From: Selaginella moellendorffii
Lineage: Eukaryota; Streptophyta; Lycopodiopsida; Selaginellales; Selaginellaceae
DNA length: 64,000 bases
Direction of reading: 5' to 3'
Assembly: GCF_000143415.4 (NCBI RefSeq)
Contig: NW_003314411.1
Span: 124,452 to 188,451, forward strand
Shown here: positions 23,836-34,598 of the stretch, in pieces
How the letters are laid out: each line of letters starts with the position of its first letter
How positions within the stretch are numbered: position 1 is the first letter of the stretch
Notes under the pieces: model-generated
What the model was told of the DNA's origin: nothing
What the model saw: only the letters and a program-made list of their open reading frames with translations
The model's database searches: none
Program-made: the position numbers and the translations under genes

Positions 23836-24063
23836 ACACCCAGTTTGTAACTTCGCCGCCAACTCCGCCGCCCACTCCGCCACCCACACGCAGCCCACTT
23901 GGCGTCCCGGGAGATTTCAGCGCCACTCTCCAACTGTAAGTGGCAGAGTAGCCTTGTTGCTACGATCCGCTGCACACACAGTGCACATTCGCCAGCGAGT
24001 CCGGCCTCAATTGTCACGGCCTCCATTCGGCTTCAAATGGTAATTCTTTTAGGCCAAGTAGAA

Positions 24064-24224
24064 AATGGCATGAGGCCACATGCCATTCAGTAGCAACATT
24101 GGCATGCACCGATTGGGCTCTTGAGTGCAGTCCGGTTACAGATGGCGTGTAGCCTCACGCCATCTTAGGATGCAGCCTCAAGACATCTGATGCAGTGGTG
24201 AATGGCGTGTGGCCTCACGTTATT
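24064..24224. repeat. Three palindrome copies just upstream of the ParB/HAD-like gene
   Basis: Copies at 24064-24087, 24142-24163 and 24201-24224. The last lies ~55 bases before the first supported splice acceptor (24278), so they are in a leader intron or the promoter. Confidence 0.7.
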
Positions 24225-25478
24225 TCCAGCTGCTAGCTTTTCATCTGTCAGCTCTAATTGTTGTGCATTTCTGAACAGGCGAGGAATTGCGTTCTTCTTC
24301 CAGCCACTGTCAATGTGGATGCAGAGAAGGGGGAGGAGCTCACCAGTTGGACTTTCGGGATGGAAGGCGAGGATCTGATGCTGTACAACACAGATGGTGG
24401 GAGAAAAGAATGTATGGGGATCCTCATCCAAGTGACAGACACTCCATGCAGTTCCATGCAAGAATATGGACTGGCACTTGTGGTAGAGATAGCATCCGCC
24501 TTCAAGATCCACCTTGCACATCCTAGCGGCTTCCCAGAGGGAGGCAGCGGCTATGAGGAATTCCTAGAGGGAGCTAAGGAGAGGTTGTCCAGGAGGCCCA
24601 CAATTTCAAAGACGCTGCGGGTCTATGAAGATCACATGGAATCCACGGACCTCACCTACGGCGATGTTCAAAAACTATATTCCAACATTGAGCCGTTGAG
24701 AGTGCCTCCAGTTCGCGAAGCGAAGGGGAAGGGGGTCGATCTGGAAACTACCTCGAAGCTGAAAAGGGTGGTCAAGCTCAAGCCGACATCCGACTCTGCT
24801 GCTCCAAAAAAGAAGCTACTCGGTGATGCCATTGCCTCGGGTTCGAACACTACACCCACCAAAAAGAAGAGCCGCAAAGAGCAGAAAGAGCAAGAAGAGG
24901 CAGCAAAAATCGTCGCAGATAATAGTACTTGTTACTATTCCAACAAAGTATATACAATCGACGTGAGCCGTATCGACATCCAAAGCAAATACAACCACAG
25001 GCTAGTATCTGATGAGTGGGTGGAGAAACTGAAGCAGAAGATGCTGGCAAGTTCAGTAACACCCGACATCGCAGACGTGATCCCCTACTACCAAACAATG
25101 AAGGGCGAGACGAGGTTTCCAAACTTGATCAATAGGAAGGTGTTGGACGATCAGAACATCTGGTTCTATGCCGTCTCCGGGTAGCATTCTAGCTTGGCGA
25201 TGCAAGAGATAGTTCTGGATATTATGGTGGGCGAGGAGGTGAAGAAAGTCTTCAAGACAAGAGTTGTCCGCCTGATAAAAGGCAACTCGCCCCTCCGATC
25301 TATCATATCCATCTCCCACGCGCAGAATGTCAAGCAAGAAACGTGCTACAAATCGGGTCTGCACGAGACATTGGCACGAACACGGAAGCTCTGGGTTCAA
25401 CTGAAGAAGCCACAAAAACCAGGACAAGGACGTGCACTAGCAACTAGCACCTGGCAGGTAAGCCTCGTTGCATGTGGC

Positions 25479-27305
25479 ATAGCATGTGGCCTCACGCCAT
25501 TTCCATTGCAGGAATTCTCGAGTCTTCTCTCGAAAACACTGGGGGTCAATGACACACTCAGCATCCATAACATTCTACTCGCGACAAAAGTTGTTTTTAA
25601 CAAATGGGTAGATGTGCTGAGGAGGTACCATGACGGGGAGTTGCTAAACTCAATGGGTGTGGAGGACGGCCGGAAGCCCAATGATTTGAAGTTCAACGCT
25701 TTGCGTTTCTCGCGGTCTCTAGACGACGACGACCTTCTGACAGTGGCTAATGCTCTTCTACGTGGTGAGGTAGTCTTCAACAAGACCAAAATGACTCCCG
25801 GCCATATTGTGACATACGAGGACTTGTGCACGACTCTGAGAGCTCGTGCGCTATTGAAGGATTGGATCTTCGAGCAAGTGGCCGTGGAGAGGGTGAGCAT
25901 CGACATCACGCAAGAGATGATGGAAGAGCTGGACTTGTCAAATGATGACATCGACGAGTACGTGAAGGGGGCCCCCAAGTTCATCGATCTGCTGCGGGAT
26001 GCCACGAAAAGTAAAGCTGAGAAGTTGGATCAGTATCCAAATTTCATTAAGAGGGATGTCGACTGCCGGCTTCAGAAACAGCTCGACCCCGCAGCAGAGG
26101 CCTATCGAGAACCTTACCGGGTATACGTGAATTCGGATGAGGATCAAAGGTGGAGGAGCATCGTTTCCCGTGGAGATGAGCAGGTCAAGAGCATCTTTTG
26201 TGTGATGGACTTCACAAACGAAGAGATCACTCATGCAGACGAAGTCAGCTCCATCATTGACTTAATGGTGGGACTTGCGGAGGTGGAATCTTCAGTCCAC
26301 TATATGATCTACGATTCCGAATCCTATCACAAGTTCTGGAAGGCCTTGAACGAGGTGAAGGCTCAGTTGAAAGGCAAGGAGATGCGGGAGATCCATGGGA
26401 TAATGGCTAAGAAGAAGATATCGACGAATGTCCGCATCTTCACACTCGCCCTTGTTATTGGTCCTGCAGCAAAGTGGGACTGGAGTGACTTCCCAGCTTC
26501 GTTCGACAAGGCCGATCGAATTGATCTGAGGGAGGTCAATTTACCCGTGCCTGAGGAACTGAAGACGGCTATGGAGCTTTCGAATCCAAAGAAAGCTCCA
26601 GGTGCAGCATGGGAAATGCTCAGCTGGGTCTTCAACGCAATAGCGGGTGACACCAAGGGCAAATGCGTTGTCGAGTACAACTGCGGCGGACTATTCTTTC
26701 GAGCCGCACTACTCAAGGGTGTCCCGTGTGTTGCGGTGACAAACTCCATTGAAGAGGTGACTTCAATGGAGCATATAATTACAGTTGCCAAAGAAAAACA
26801 GTATCTTCTCTGCGAACCTGGTGAGTACGCACTTTAAGTTTAAATGTTATCTCACAAGCTCTGTATGCAGGAGCATGGCCACCCCCAGATGCTGAAACGG
26901 CGTTAACAGCTACTGATGTTAGGCCGAGCTCACAACCTGCACAAGGTAAGGTCACGTGAGGCCTCACGCCATTTTGATTATAGATCGTTGTGAATATTCA
27001 GACACGAGGACTGAAAAGCGCACTGGTGGCGCGTCGAAGAAGGACAAACAGACAAGCAATAGGAAAAAAGGAGGTACAAATTATATTTGCAATGGCGTGT
27101 GGTCTCATGCCATTCCTTGCAGGAGACACTTCTTCAAAGGCAAAACAGGCAAGCACCAGCCAAGCTCAAATTGACAGTGGTCATAAAAAGCGAAAACACG
27201 TTGGACAGTCGTCGGGATCAGAGGCGTTTGATTCGAAAAGGAAGAAGGGCAACGAAAAGATGATAGGTAATGCCTCGCGGTTATAGCGTGTGTGCTCATG
27301 CCATT
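25479..27305. repeat. Palindrome copies inside four short introns
   Basis: Copies at 25479-25502, 26951-26972, 27091-27114 and 27283-27305. Each fills roughly half of a 38-54 base intron (25458-25511, 26946-26983, 27074-27122, 27267-27319). The introns without a copy in the same gene are of similar size. Confidence 0.7.
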
Positions 27306-28497
27306 CATTGCATATCAAGGGCTGAGTGAAAGGAGCCAGTCACCACCTCCTGACTCAGATTCCTATGGCGGACTCCCCTTCCCCAATCTCAATGGAGAGG
27401 TACAATGGATGAGGGATGCTTTTCAAGTCAGGGCCACGTTTTTCTCATCTCGTTGTCTTCGAAGGGTGCAAGAACGTGCAGAAACCATGTTAAGACAGTC
27501 GGGTGAGGATACGGTCCTAGGTTAAGCACTGAAACAGGCTATGGATGTCTTGTATTTTGAGATGGAGACTCGGCTAGATGATTTTCCCAAGATGGTCCTA
27601 GAAAAACAAGCCATCCAGCCTGAGCAGCCTATGGAAGAAATGCAGGAGGGGGATGAGGAGCCAAAGAAAGATAATGAGCAGGAAGAGCAGAAGGACGAAG
27701 AGGAGGACAAAGAAGAGGAGGACGAAGAAGAGGAGGACGAAGAGGACTTGGATGGTCCTCACAATGGTGACGATCACAATAACGACGATGACGATGATGA
27801 CGACGATGGCCAGCCTGAGGTGGCCAAAGAGCAGCGGAGGAAGGTCATACAAGACAAACCATCAGGTAAATAATAGTACATCCATTCCTAACCTTTTACC
27901 ATTTCTAACATTGTCCATGTAGGTCGCAGAAGAAATGGTAAGTAGAGATTATTCAGTTGAATTAAGATACAAACTCTAGCCTTTAGTGTCGAGGAAGGAT
28001 AGTGCCAAGCAAGGGTCGAAACGTATGTCCAATCCTTCAGAATCAGCAGTGTGCCCAATAGCAGTTGATGGTAAATACAGTATAGTCGATTCAATGTGCT
28101 AATGAGTTTGTTTTTAGTAGCTAGTAGGGAGGATACCATCTCAATCGAAGGGAGATATTTGGACATGCATATGGATCCGCCAGTGGACTCTACTTGCCTG
28201 CAAGAGTCATCAGAGCTGGTGGAGGCTACTATCCATATCAACGCCAAGCAAGCTGACCACGCTCCACTTGATGCTGCCCATACCACTGAGTCAATCTTGT
28301 CCACGTATCCAACTGACGGTGACCAGGCGCCATTGGACCCACATAAGGCCGCCCCAGCCGCCGAGCCGGTCGTATCCTCATTTCCAACGGACTCAACGTG
28401 TGCCCAATCGTCTGACTACGCGCCGTTGGAACCTCCCTACACCGCCCCTGCTGCCTGTTCGGTCATGTCCACTTTGCCAACGGAGGCACCAGCTGAA

Positions 28498-28594
28498 ATG
28501 GCGTGTGATCACACGCCATCGGAACCACCCCATGCCACTGTTGAGCCAGTTGTACCAGAGTCTACAGCTGAAATGGCATGTGCCCACACGCCAT
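28498..28594. repeat. Two palindrome copies inside coding sequence
   Basis: 28498-28519 is a perfect 22-base palindrome (core GGCGTGTGATCACACGCC) and 28573-28594 a near-perfect one. Both are read in frame as part of EMACDHTPS / EMACAHTPS in a Pro/Thr-rich repeat region of the HAD-like gene. Confidence 0.8.
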
Positions 28595-30033
28595 CGGATG
28601 CGATTGACCCCACATTGCAGAGGAGAGTATTTCCGCCCTTCACGTTTCCTCGACCAAAACCCTCTGAACGACCATTGGGAGCACCATTCGCTAATATTGT
28701 AGATGGCAAAATTGACTTGTACCATTTTTTATGCTGACGCATTTCATTTCAGAGTCACGGCGAAAGTACTGTATCGTTTTTGATCTGAACGGTGTCCTTT
28801 TCTCCCATGAGCGTGGCTCGTCCTCGAATGTCACTGCACCCTCCAAAGCCTGCGGTCGCAAGTTGGTCAAAAGAGACAGATTCACATTAATCACACGGGA
28901 GAAACTGCGGGATCTAATAATAACCATGCGACACTTAAAACAGAGGGCCGGGTTCAATTTGCAATTGGGAGTTTGGACATCCATGATGCGCCACAATGCA
29001 TTAACGTTGTTACAGATGATGCACGATCAAACGCGAGTAATATTACCATTTGACTTTCTCCTAACGCAGGAGGATTGCTTGACTATGGTCCATGTGAGGG
29101 GTAGCAAGCCCATCTTCGTCAAGCCAGAGGCTGTAGTGATGAACTGGACTGCTAGGTCAAGTGAAATCCTCATCATCGATGACTCGCCGATTAAAACTGC
29201 AGCGAACACGCACACATATGCAGTGCACCCCATCTCTTGCAGTATGGAAACTAGGGAGAAGAAACCGTATGTTCTGGGGGACCTTGCAAAATGGCTTGAA
29301 GCGATGGTGATAGAGAACCGGCCAGTCCAGGAGGTGGCTGTAGAAATCAACCAAATGGCAGATGGAACGGTATATCAGAAGCCATTTGATCGGACAGACA
29401 CCAGTCATCATTTATGGCATGTATATTGTCTAGCCAAGCACTATCCGCATCTCCATAATCTGCTCAACCGGATGGGTTCTTCGACCACTGAACATGAGCG
29501 TGGACGTATTAGAGAAGAGATGGCATTACTATTGGGTTTAAATCCTGATAGTGTGGAGAGTGATGAAATTCCAAGATTATTGTATAGGCGTTGGAGGCAA
29601 AAAATAACAGTCTGAGATGGCATGTATTTATTTAAAAATGTAACTTATTATGGCATGGGGTTCCATGCCATTGTATTAATATTAAAAGACAATTCTTTGA
29701 GAGGATTTGCATTATACTAGAAGTGTTACAGCATGTTATTGGAAGTCTACGAAGTTGTTTTATTAATAAGGGGAAAGTAAAGATTGAATGGGGACTTGGG
29801 CTCCACCTAGACTCGGAGCAACTAAGCCAATATTAAAAGGATGGAAAGAAATTGGACGACGATGACCAGGAGAAGAGAGAGGTGAAGCAGTGGCAAGGGG
29901 AGGAGAAGTGATTGAGTAGACATTTCCTTGTTTAAAATAAAATGGCATGTGCCTCAATGCAGTTGAATTTTGTTATATTTATATACTATATAAAGGTTTG
30001 GAAACCTTATTTTACAAGTGGGATAATGACAAT

Positions 30034-30058
30034 TCCCACTTTAACGAAATAGAGCTTT
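30034..30058 (-). repeat. Right terminal inverted repeat
   Basis: Exact reverse complement of 17605-17629. It is followed by AGAATAATAAAC, and a TRIM copy begins 60 bases further on. Confidence 0.8.
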
Positions 30059-30117
30059 AGAATAATAAACTATGGTATAGATAGTTTTAGGCTACCAATG
30101 AGATAATATAAATAAAT

Positions 30118-30653
30118 TATAACACATCTTATCTCTCTCTCTTTAAGTCAACTGGAAAAGGGGTAATTGCTTGATGAAAAAGCCTTTAATGGCTATTTTA
30201 TCCCCATTTATCCCCCAATGTTCCAAGGATCCACAGTGATAGTATATCCAAATCTTATCCCATGATCACATGCGCTACACTCACCCCCCCCCCCCCCCCC
30301 AAATTATGTGAAAAATATCAAGGTCCTTATTGAATATTGACTATATTGAGTTAAGGGGAATTAACACCTTCATTTCCACACTAAATTTACCAATCCTTCT
30401 ATTGTGTAGATCAATTATTCCATGTGAAGCAACTAGTCATCCACCCATACCGTAGTCCTACGGTGGATACTTTTCGTCCGTGGATACTCCACATAAAAGG
30501 AAGGACGTACGCATGGATGCCCAATACGTACGATTTCAAATTTATGGGTAGGAATATACTTGCTTAAAGTGTATATTATATTTTTAAATAGCCACTAATC
30601 AATAGGAATCTAACCTATGCCATTTGTTCCGATACAACTATAGCACACCCTAT
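30118..30653 (-). mobile_element. TRIM retroelement, second copy, truncated at its right end
   Basis: 162-base LTR at 30118-30279 (starting TATAACACATC, ending GCTACA), a long C run at 30284-30300 at the polypurine-tract position (minus strand), and the family leader up to about 30640. The second LTR is cut after ~11 bases, where the large LTR element begins at 30654. Confidence 0.75.
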
Positions 30654-31659
30654 TGTAAGTGATTAAATTTTCCATTCTACTTTAGTCACTTAACCATACC
30701 TCCGACCACTTGGAGGAGTCTCACTCACAACCTCCAAAAGTCTTATTTTGGACTTAGAGACTTACTAGCCCCAAAAATGGTGTCCATGCCACTCAACCAT
30801 TGCACTTGGTCCAAGTGCTTCACGTGTCCGATCCCATGACCGACACTCTAAGGTACCACTGACATATTAACCCGTTATGCTAAGGCCATGCCCATTCACC
30901 TTGATCACACTGGTGGTCTATCACCACCTACATCATAGCCCCATCTCTCAAAGACTGGCCATCCGTCCAGGAGTAATCATCCCAGATCCACTCCTTAGCA
31001 TCCTTAGGATGCCTGCAAGCATGGTGAATAGCCTTCCCTAATATCCTTTTTCTGGTCCCCACCAAGTCCCTTTCTGCTCATGGCCATGTTTGCCAACACT
31101 GCCATTGGATTGAGGCCCACAGGCCCAACCACTAAGGCCCATGGTCCTCTGAGACTTCCTCACCACTTGATTGTATCCTTGGTCACTACACCAGAAAGCT
31201 ACTCCTCTTCCTTTCCACAGTTTAGGCATTTGGGACAACATTTTGGAATACTGTAGCCCTACGTGAGCCTCATAGGTACTCTCCCTGCTTTCCACCTTTG
31301 GGTGCTCTAGCCATGGGCTTAGAGCGAGGTTCTGTTAAGCCACACCAGGTATCCAAGTAGGTAGTGCCACCCACACTTGGACTGGGAGCATCGACCATTT
31401 AATCTCCCGGGGGAACTAAAGCTGGCTTTTGAACACTTCACAAAGCTACCCCGTTTGTCGGTTTGTATTCACTCTAACTTTGGACTTCCCAGTGGTTATC
31501 CCATCACCCAACACCTGGGTACAGCCTTTCTAGGACAAACTGGCATTTCCTAGCCAAACTGGCTCCACTGGAGTCCTCCCCCTTACTATACTTTTGGAGC
31601 TCACCAAACCCCCTAGGGTCTAGGAGACGAATGCTTTGGGCTTTCACCACCTCAGATTC

Positions 31660-32010
31660 AAACTCGGACTCGGACTCGGACTCGGACTCGGGCTTGGGCT
31701 TGGGCTTGGGCTCGGTCTCGGCCTCGGCCTCGGTCTTGGTCTTGGTCTCGGTCTCGGTCCCGGTCCCGGTCTCAGTCTCAGTCTTGGTCCCGGTCTCAAT
31801 CTTGATCTTGACTTTGGACTCCATCTCGGGTCCTTCTCGGACTCCATCTCGGATTCTATCTCGGACTCCATCTCGGGTCCATCTTGGACTCCATCTCGAG
31901 TCCATCTCGGGTCCATCTCAGACTCCATTTCGGTCCATCTCAGACTCCATCTCGGTCCATCTTGGACTCCATCTCGAACTCCATCTCGGGTCCATCTCGG
32001 GTCCATCTCG
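31660..32010. repeat. Hexamer-like tandem repeat within an LTR
   Basis: Long run of TCGGAC/TTGGGC/TCGGTC and then TCCATCTCGG units. It produces long low-complexity frames on both strands (Leu-Gly and Ser-Asp on plus, Glu-Thr and Pro-Lys on minus) which are not genes. The other LTR (37975-38170) has a shorter, more diverged version. Confidence 0.75.
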
Positions 32011-33898
32011 AACTCCATTTGTGTCCCTTTTTTAGAGACTCACTTATTGCTTGCTTTGTGCTTATTCCTTGAGCACTTCGTTGGGAGTTCCACTCCCGCT
32101 CTTGACCTTTCAAATCGGAGCTTTTAGTCCAAACGTGTTACGTTCGTTTGGCTTTCGCTTTGGCCACTACCAAGTGGCACCCTTTCGGCTCCACTTTAGG
32201 GCCTAGGGATTTTGTGTCACACAACTCCACTACCCATAGATGAAGTTTGATGTCCTTATCGAACGGTAAACTATTTTATAAAGTAATACCAACATGTATT
32301 ATCCTTTCCATTCTTAGCACCTCACCAATATTCGTCAATGGTTTGATACCGAAGGGTCACCATGCCTTACTCATCCTCTAAGGAGGATAGTCTCTCCAAC
32401 TTCGAGACTGATTGGACCACTTGTCGTGGTTCTCTCCTTTTATTGGTTTAGTTTTCACTAAACCTGTTAGAAACACCATTTATATCTTAATTTCACTACT
32501 CTTTCTTGAGTAATTTTAATTTTCATTAATATAACCTTTGCACTTTGGAACTTTTACTTTTGATTTTTTTAAGTCAATTTCCTAAGTGTCTCTGACATCT
32601 TGCATTGCACATATTGTGCAACTCCACTTCCACATTCTAGGAAATTCTCTACTTGAGGGCACCATCATCCTTTCTTCTATTTCATGCCTCCTTGGGCACT
32701 AAGTTTCAGTTATCATAATTTTGTGCTAGGGTTGTCAATGGTCCTATCATTTAGCTATCTTACCGCTCCCTCCTTTGGAGCTTCCACTTTTGCCAAATCG
32801 GAGCAATTAGGAATCCATTCTTGAAAACACCTTGCCTTTCCCACAATTCGTTAGGCCCCAACACATTAGTGTTCTTGGCCTAACTTTGCCTTTTGGATTC
32901 TTTCCCATGATTCCCATGGCTCTTGTCTTAGCTATTGGTCTTTTGCTCCTATCTTTTGATAGTTGCCCCCAACAACATAGGATTGCTATCTCCATTCTCA
33001 AAGTATCTTTTCGGTTCTATAGCAAAGATTTTGCTTGCCAAGTCCAAAGGGTATTTACCCCTAGTATGTCTCTTTATCATTTTCTGCTATGGCTTTATTC
33101 ATAGCCCAATTTAGTGACCCTCCCATGGGTCTCTTATAGAGACTACTTTCTTCGGACTCACCATATTATCGCATGGACATAGCTTATTTCCCTTAAGTGC
33201 TCTTCCTATTTGGTCATTTTGACCAAGCCACACCATCATAAACAGTTCAAATCAACACTTTGAACCAAGAATTTTATTCCATAGCCAACCAAAGACCTTA
33301 TCCTTATTTAGCCATAAGATCACCTAGTGATTTCACTTTAACACCTTAATAGAGTTGCCCAGAGGTACTTGGTCTTCTAGACATTCAAGTTGTTGACTAT
33401 GACCCCGGGGGCATCCCCCACACTTGGCAGTGCACCCAAGCCAGCCCTTACAGCCAAGGGTCCATAACAACTGAGATTAAGTGTCCCCATCTCATTCACC
33501 ACGTCCTTGGTGCCACTTGCACCAAGGTGTTCAAGTTAAATGTGCCAAGCTTTTGCACTAAGCAATTTAACTGTGCATCACGACTCCGAGGCATCCCTTG
33601 CTTGGCGGTGTGCCCAAACCAATCTCCTCACTAAGAGTTCATGACCACTGAAAAATGAGTGTCCTCATATTCCAAACCATCACCACGCCCTAGTGATTTG
33701 GGACTCGAACTCAAGCACTAGAGGGTTGAGACTCGAACCCAACCTCCGTATATGCATCTACGGACAACATTGCCTAGGATGCCTGGCGTGACTCCCCACG
33801 CCGATGCACCAACTTAAATTTAAAGTGCGTTATAGATCACAACTTAGGAACCTAGTTTCTTCACACTGCCAAGTCCTCTCACTTGACAAGTCTGTGAT

Positions 33899-34598
33899 TG
33901 TAGCACACATTATCTCTCTCTCCTTAAGCCAACTGGAAAAGGGGCAATTGCTTGATGAAAGAGCCTTTAGTGGCTATTTTATCTCCATTTATCCCCCAAG
34001 GTTCCAAGGATCCACGGTGACAGTATATCTAAATCTCATCCCATGATCACATGGGCTACACTCACCCCCCCTTCAGAGATGTCAATGTCCTCATTGACTA
34101 TTGACTAACAACCCCTACTAAGCCAAGGGGAACCAACACCTTCATTTCCGCACTGAATCTACCAATCCTTCCATTGTGTAGACCAGCTATTCCATGTGAA
34201 ATAACTAATCATCCACCCGTACGTGAAGCAACTAATCATCCACCCGTACCGTAGTCCCATGGTGGATACCTTCGTCCGTGGATACTCCACACAAGAGGAA
34301 GGACGTACGCATGGATGCGCAATACATACGATTTCAAATTTAGGGGTAGGAATATACCTTGCTCAAGGGTATATTATATTTTAAGTAGCCACTAATCAAT
34401 GGGAATCGAACCCGTGCCATTTGCTCCGATACCAACTGTAGCGCACCTTATCTCTTTCCCCTTAAGCCAACTGGAAAAAGGGCAATTGTTTGATGAAAGA
34501 GCCCTTAGTGGCTATTTTATCCCCATTTATCCCCCAAGGTTCTAAGGATCCTCAGTGACAATATATCCAAATTTCATCCCATAATCATATGCACTACA
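33899..34598 (-). mobile_element. Complete TRIM (miniature LTR) retroelement with target-site duplication
   Basis: Two 162-base direct LTRs, 33899-34060 and 34437-34598, begin TGTAGC and end CTACA. On the minus strand TTGGTATCGGAGC (34423-34435) follows the right LTR as an initiator tRNA-Met primer site, and GAAGGGGGGGTGAG (34061-34074) precedes the left LTR as a polypurine tract. The 376-base interior codes for nothing. The 5-base GTGAT flanks both sides (33894-33898 and 34599-34603). It lies inside the larger LTR element, so it inserted later. Confidence 0.9.

Larger units (their letters stand above)
24279..29615 (+). pseudogene. Ten-exon gene with ParB-like and HAD-phosphatase-like domains (two in-frame stops)
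   Basis: Exons 24279-25457, 25512-26820, 26871-26945, 26984-27073, 27123-27266, 27320-27865, 27923-27937, 27987-28070, 28118-28698, 28755-29615 keep one frame throughout, about 1,626 codons; any exon upstream of 24279 is not resolved. Residues ~230-380 look ParB/sulfiredoxin-like: YTIDVSRIDIQSKYNHRLV, DEWVEKLKQKML, FYAVSG(stop)HSSLAMQEI, SISHAQNVKQE. The middle is unrecognised, followed by Lys-rich and long Glu/Asp runs and Pro-rich repeats. The last ~285 residues form an FCP/SCP-type HAD fold: YCIVFDLNGVLFSHERG, LGVWTSMMRHNA, EILIIDDSP, with Asn where a second Asp is usual. Stops: TAG at 25182 and TAA at 27523, each one C-to-T change from a Gln codon. A recently disabled or variant allele, or recoding, are all possible. 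Function unknown. Confidence 0.6.
17605..30058. mobile_element. 12.45-kb block with perfect 25-bp terminal inverted repeats, transposase-like and ParB/HAD-like genes
   Basis: The 25 bases 17605-17629 (starting AAAGCTCTATTT) are the exact reverse complement of 30034-30058. Between them lie a DUF7869/DDE-like gene (minus), a small acidic open frame (minus), a divergent ten-exon gene with ParB-like and HAD-like domains (plus), a short telomere-type array, GCTCGC-rich arrays, and about 20 copies of a ~22-bp palindrome not seen outside. The left end interrupts an LTR fragment. No convincing target-site duplication is visible; AG follows the right end and precedes the left one. I interpret it as a large DNA transposon. 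Both gene ends and the two internal stops in the plus-strand gene suggest it is no longer fully active. Confidence 0.65.

Noticed and set aside
23612-24043. Arg/Ser/His-rich frames upstream of the ParB/HAD-like gene
   Set aside because: They run over the GCTCGC-type repeat; a leader exon is possible, but no start and splice combination can be singled out.
17605-30058. CRISPR-like reading of the regularly recurring palindrome
   Set aside because: Spacing is irregular (tens to thousands of bases), the copies sit in eukaryotic introns and exons, and no cas genes exist; a CRISPR array is excluded.
31038-31295. Minus-strand frame repeated at 37444-37629 (MESREST...)
   Set aside because: It lies inside both LTRs of the degenerate element; the repetition reflects the LTR duplication and no known domain is visible.
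31504-32127. Long low-complexity frames rich in Glu/Thr/Pro/Lys or Leu/Gly
   Set aside because: They come from a hexamer-like tandem repeat within an LTR and read through in several frames; not genes.
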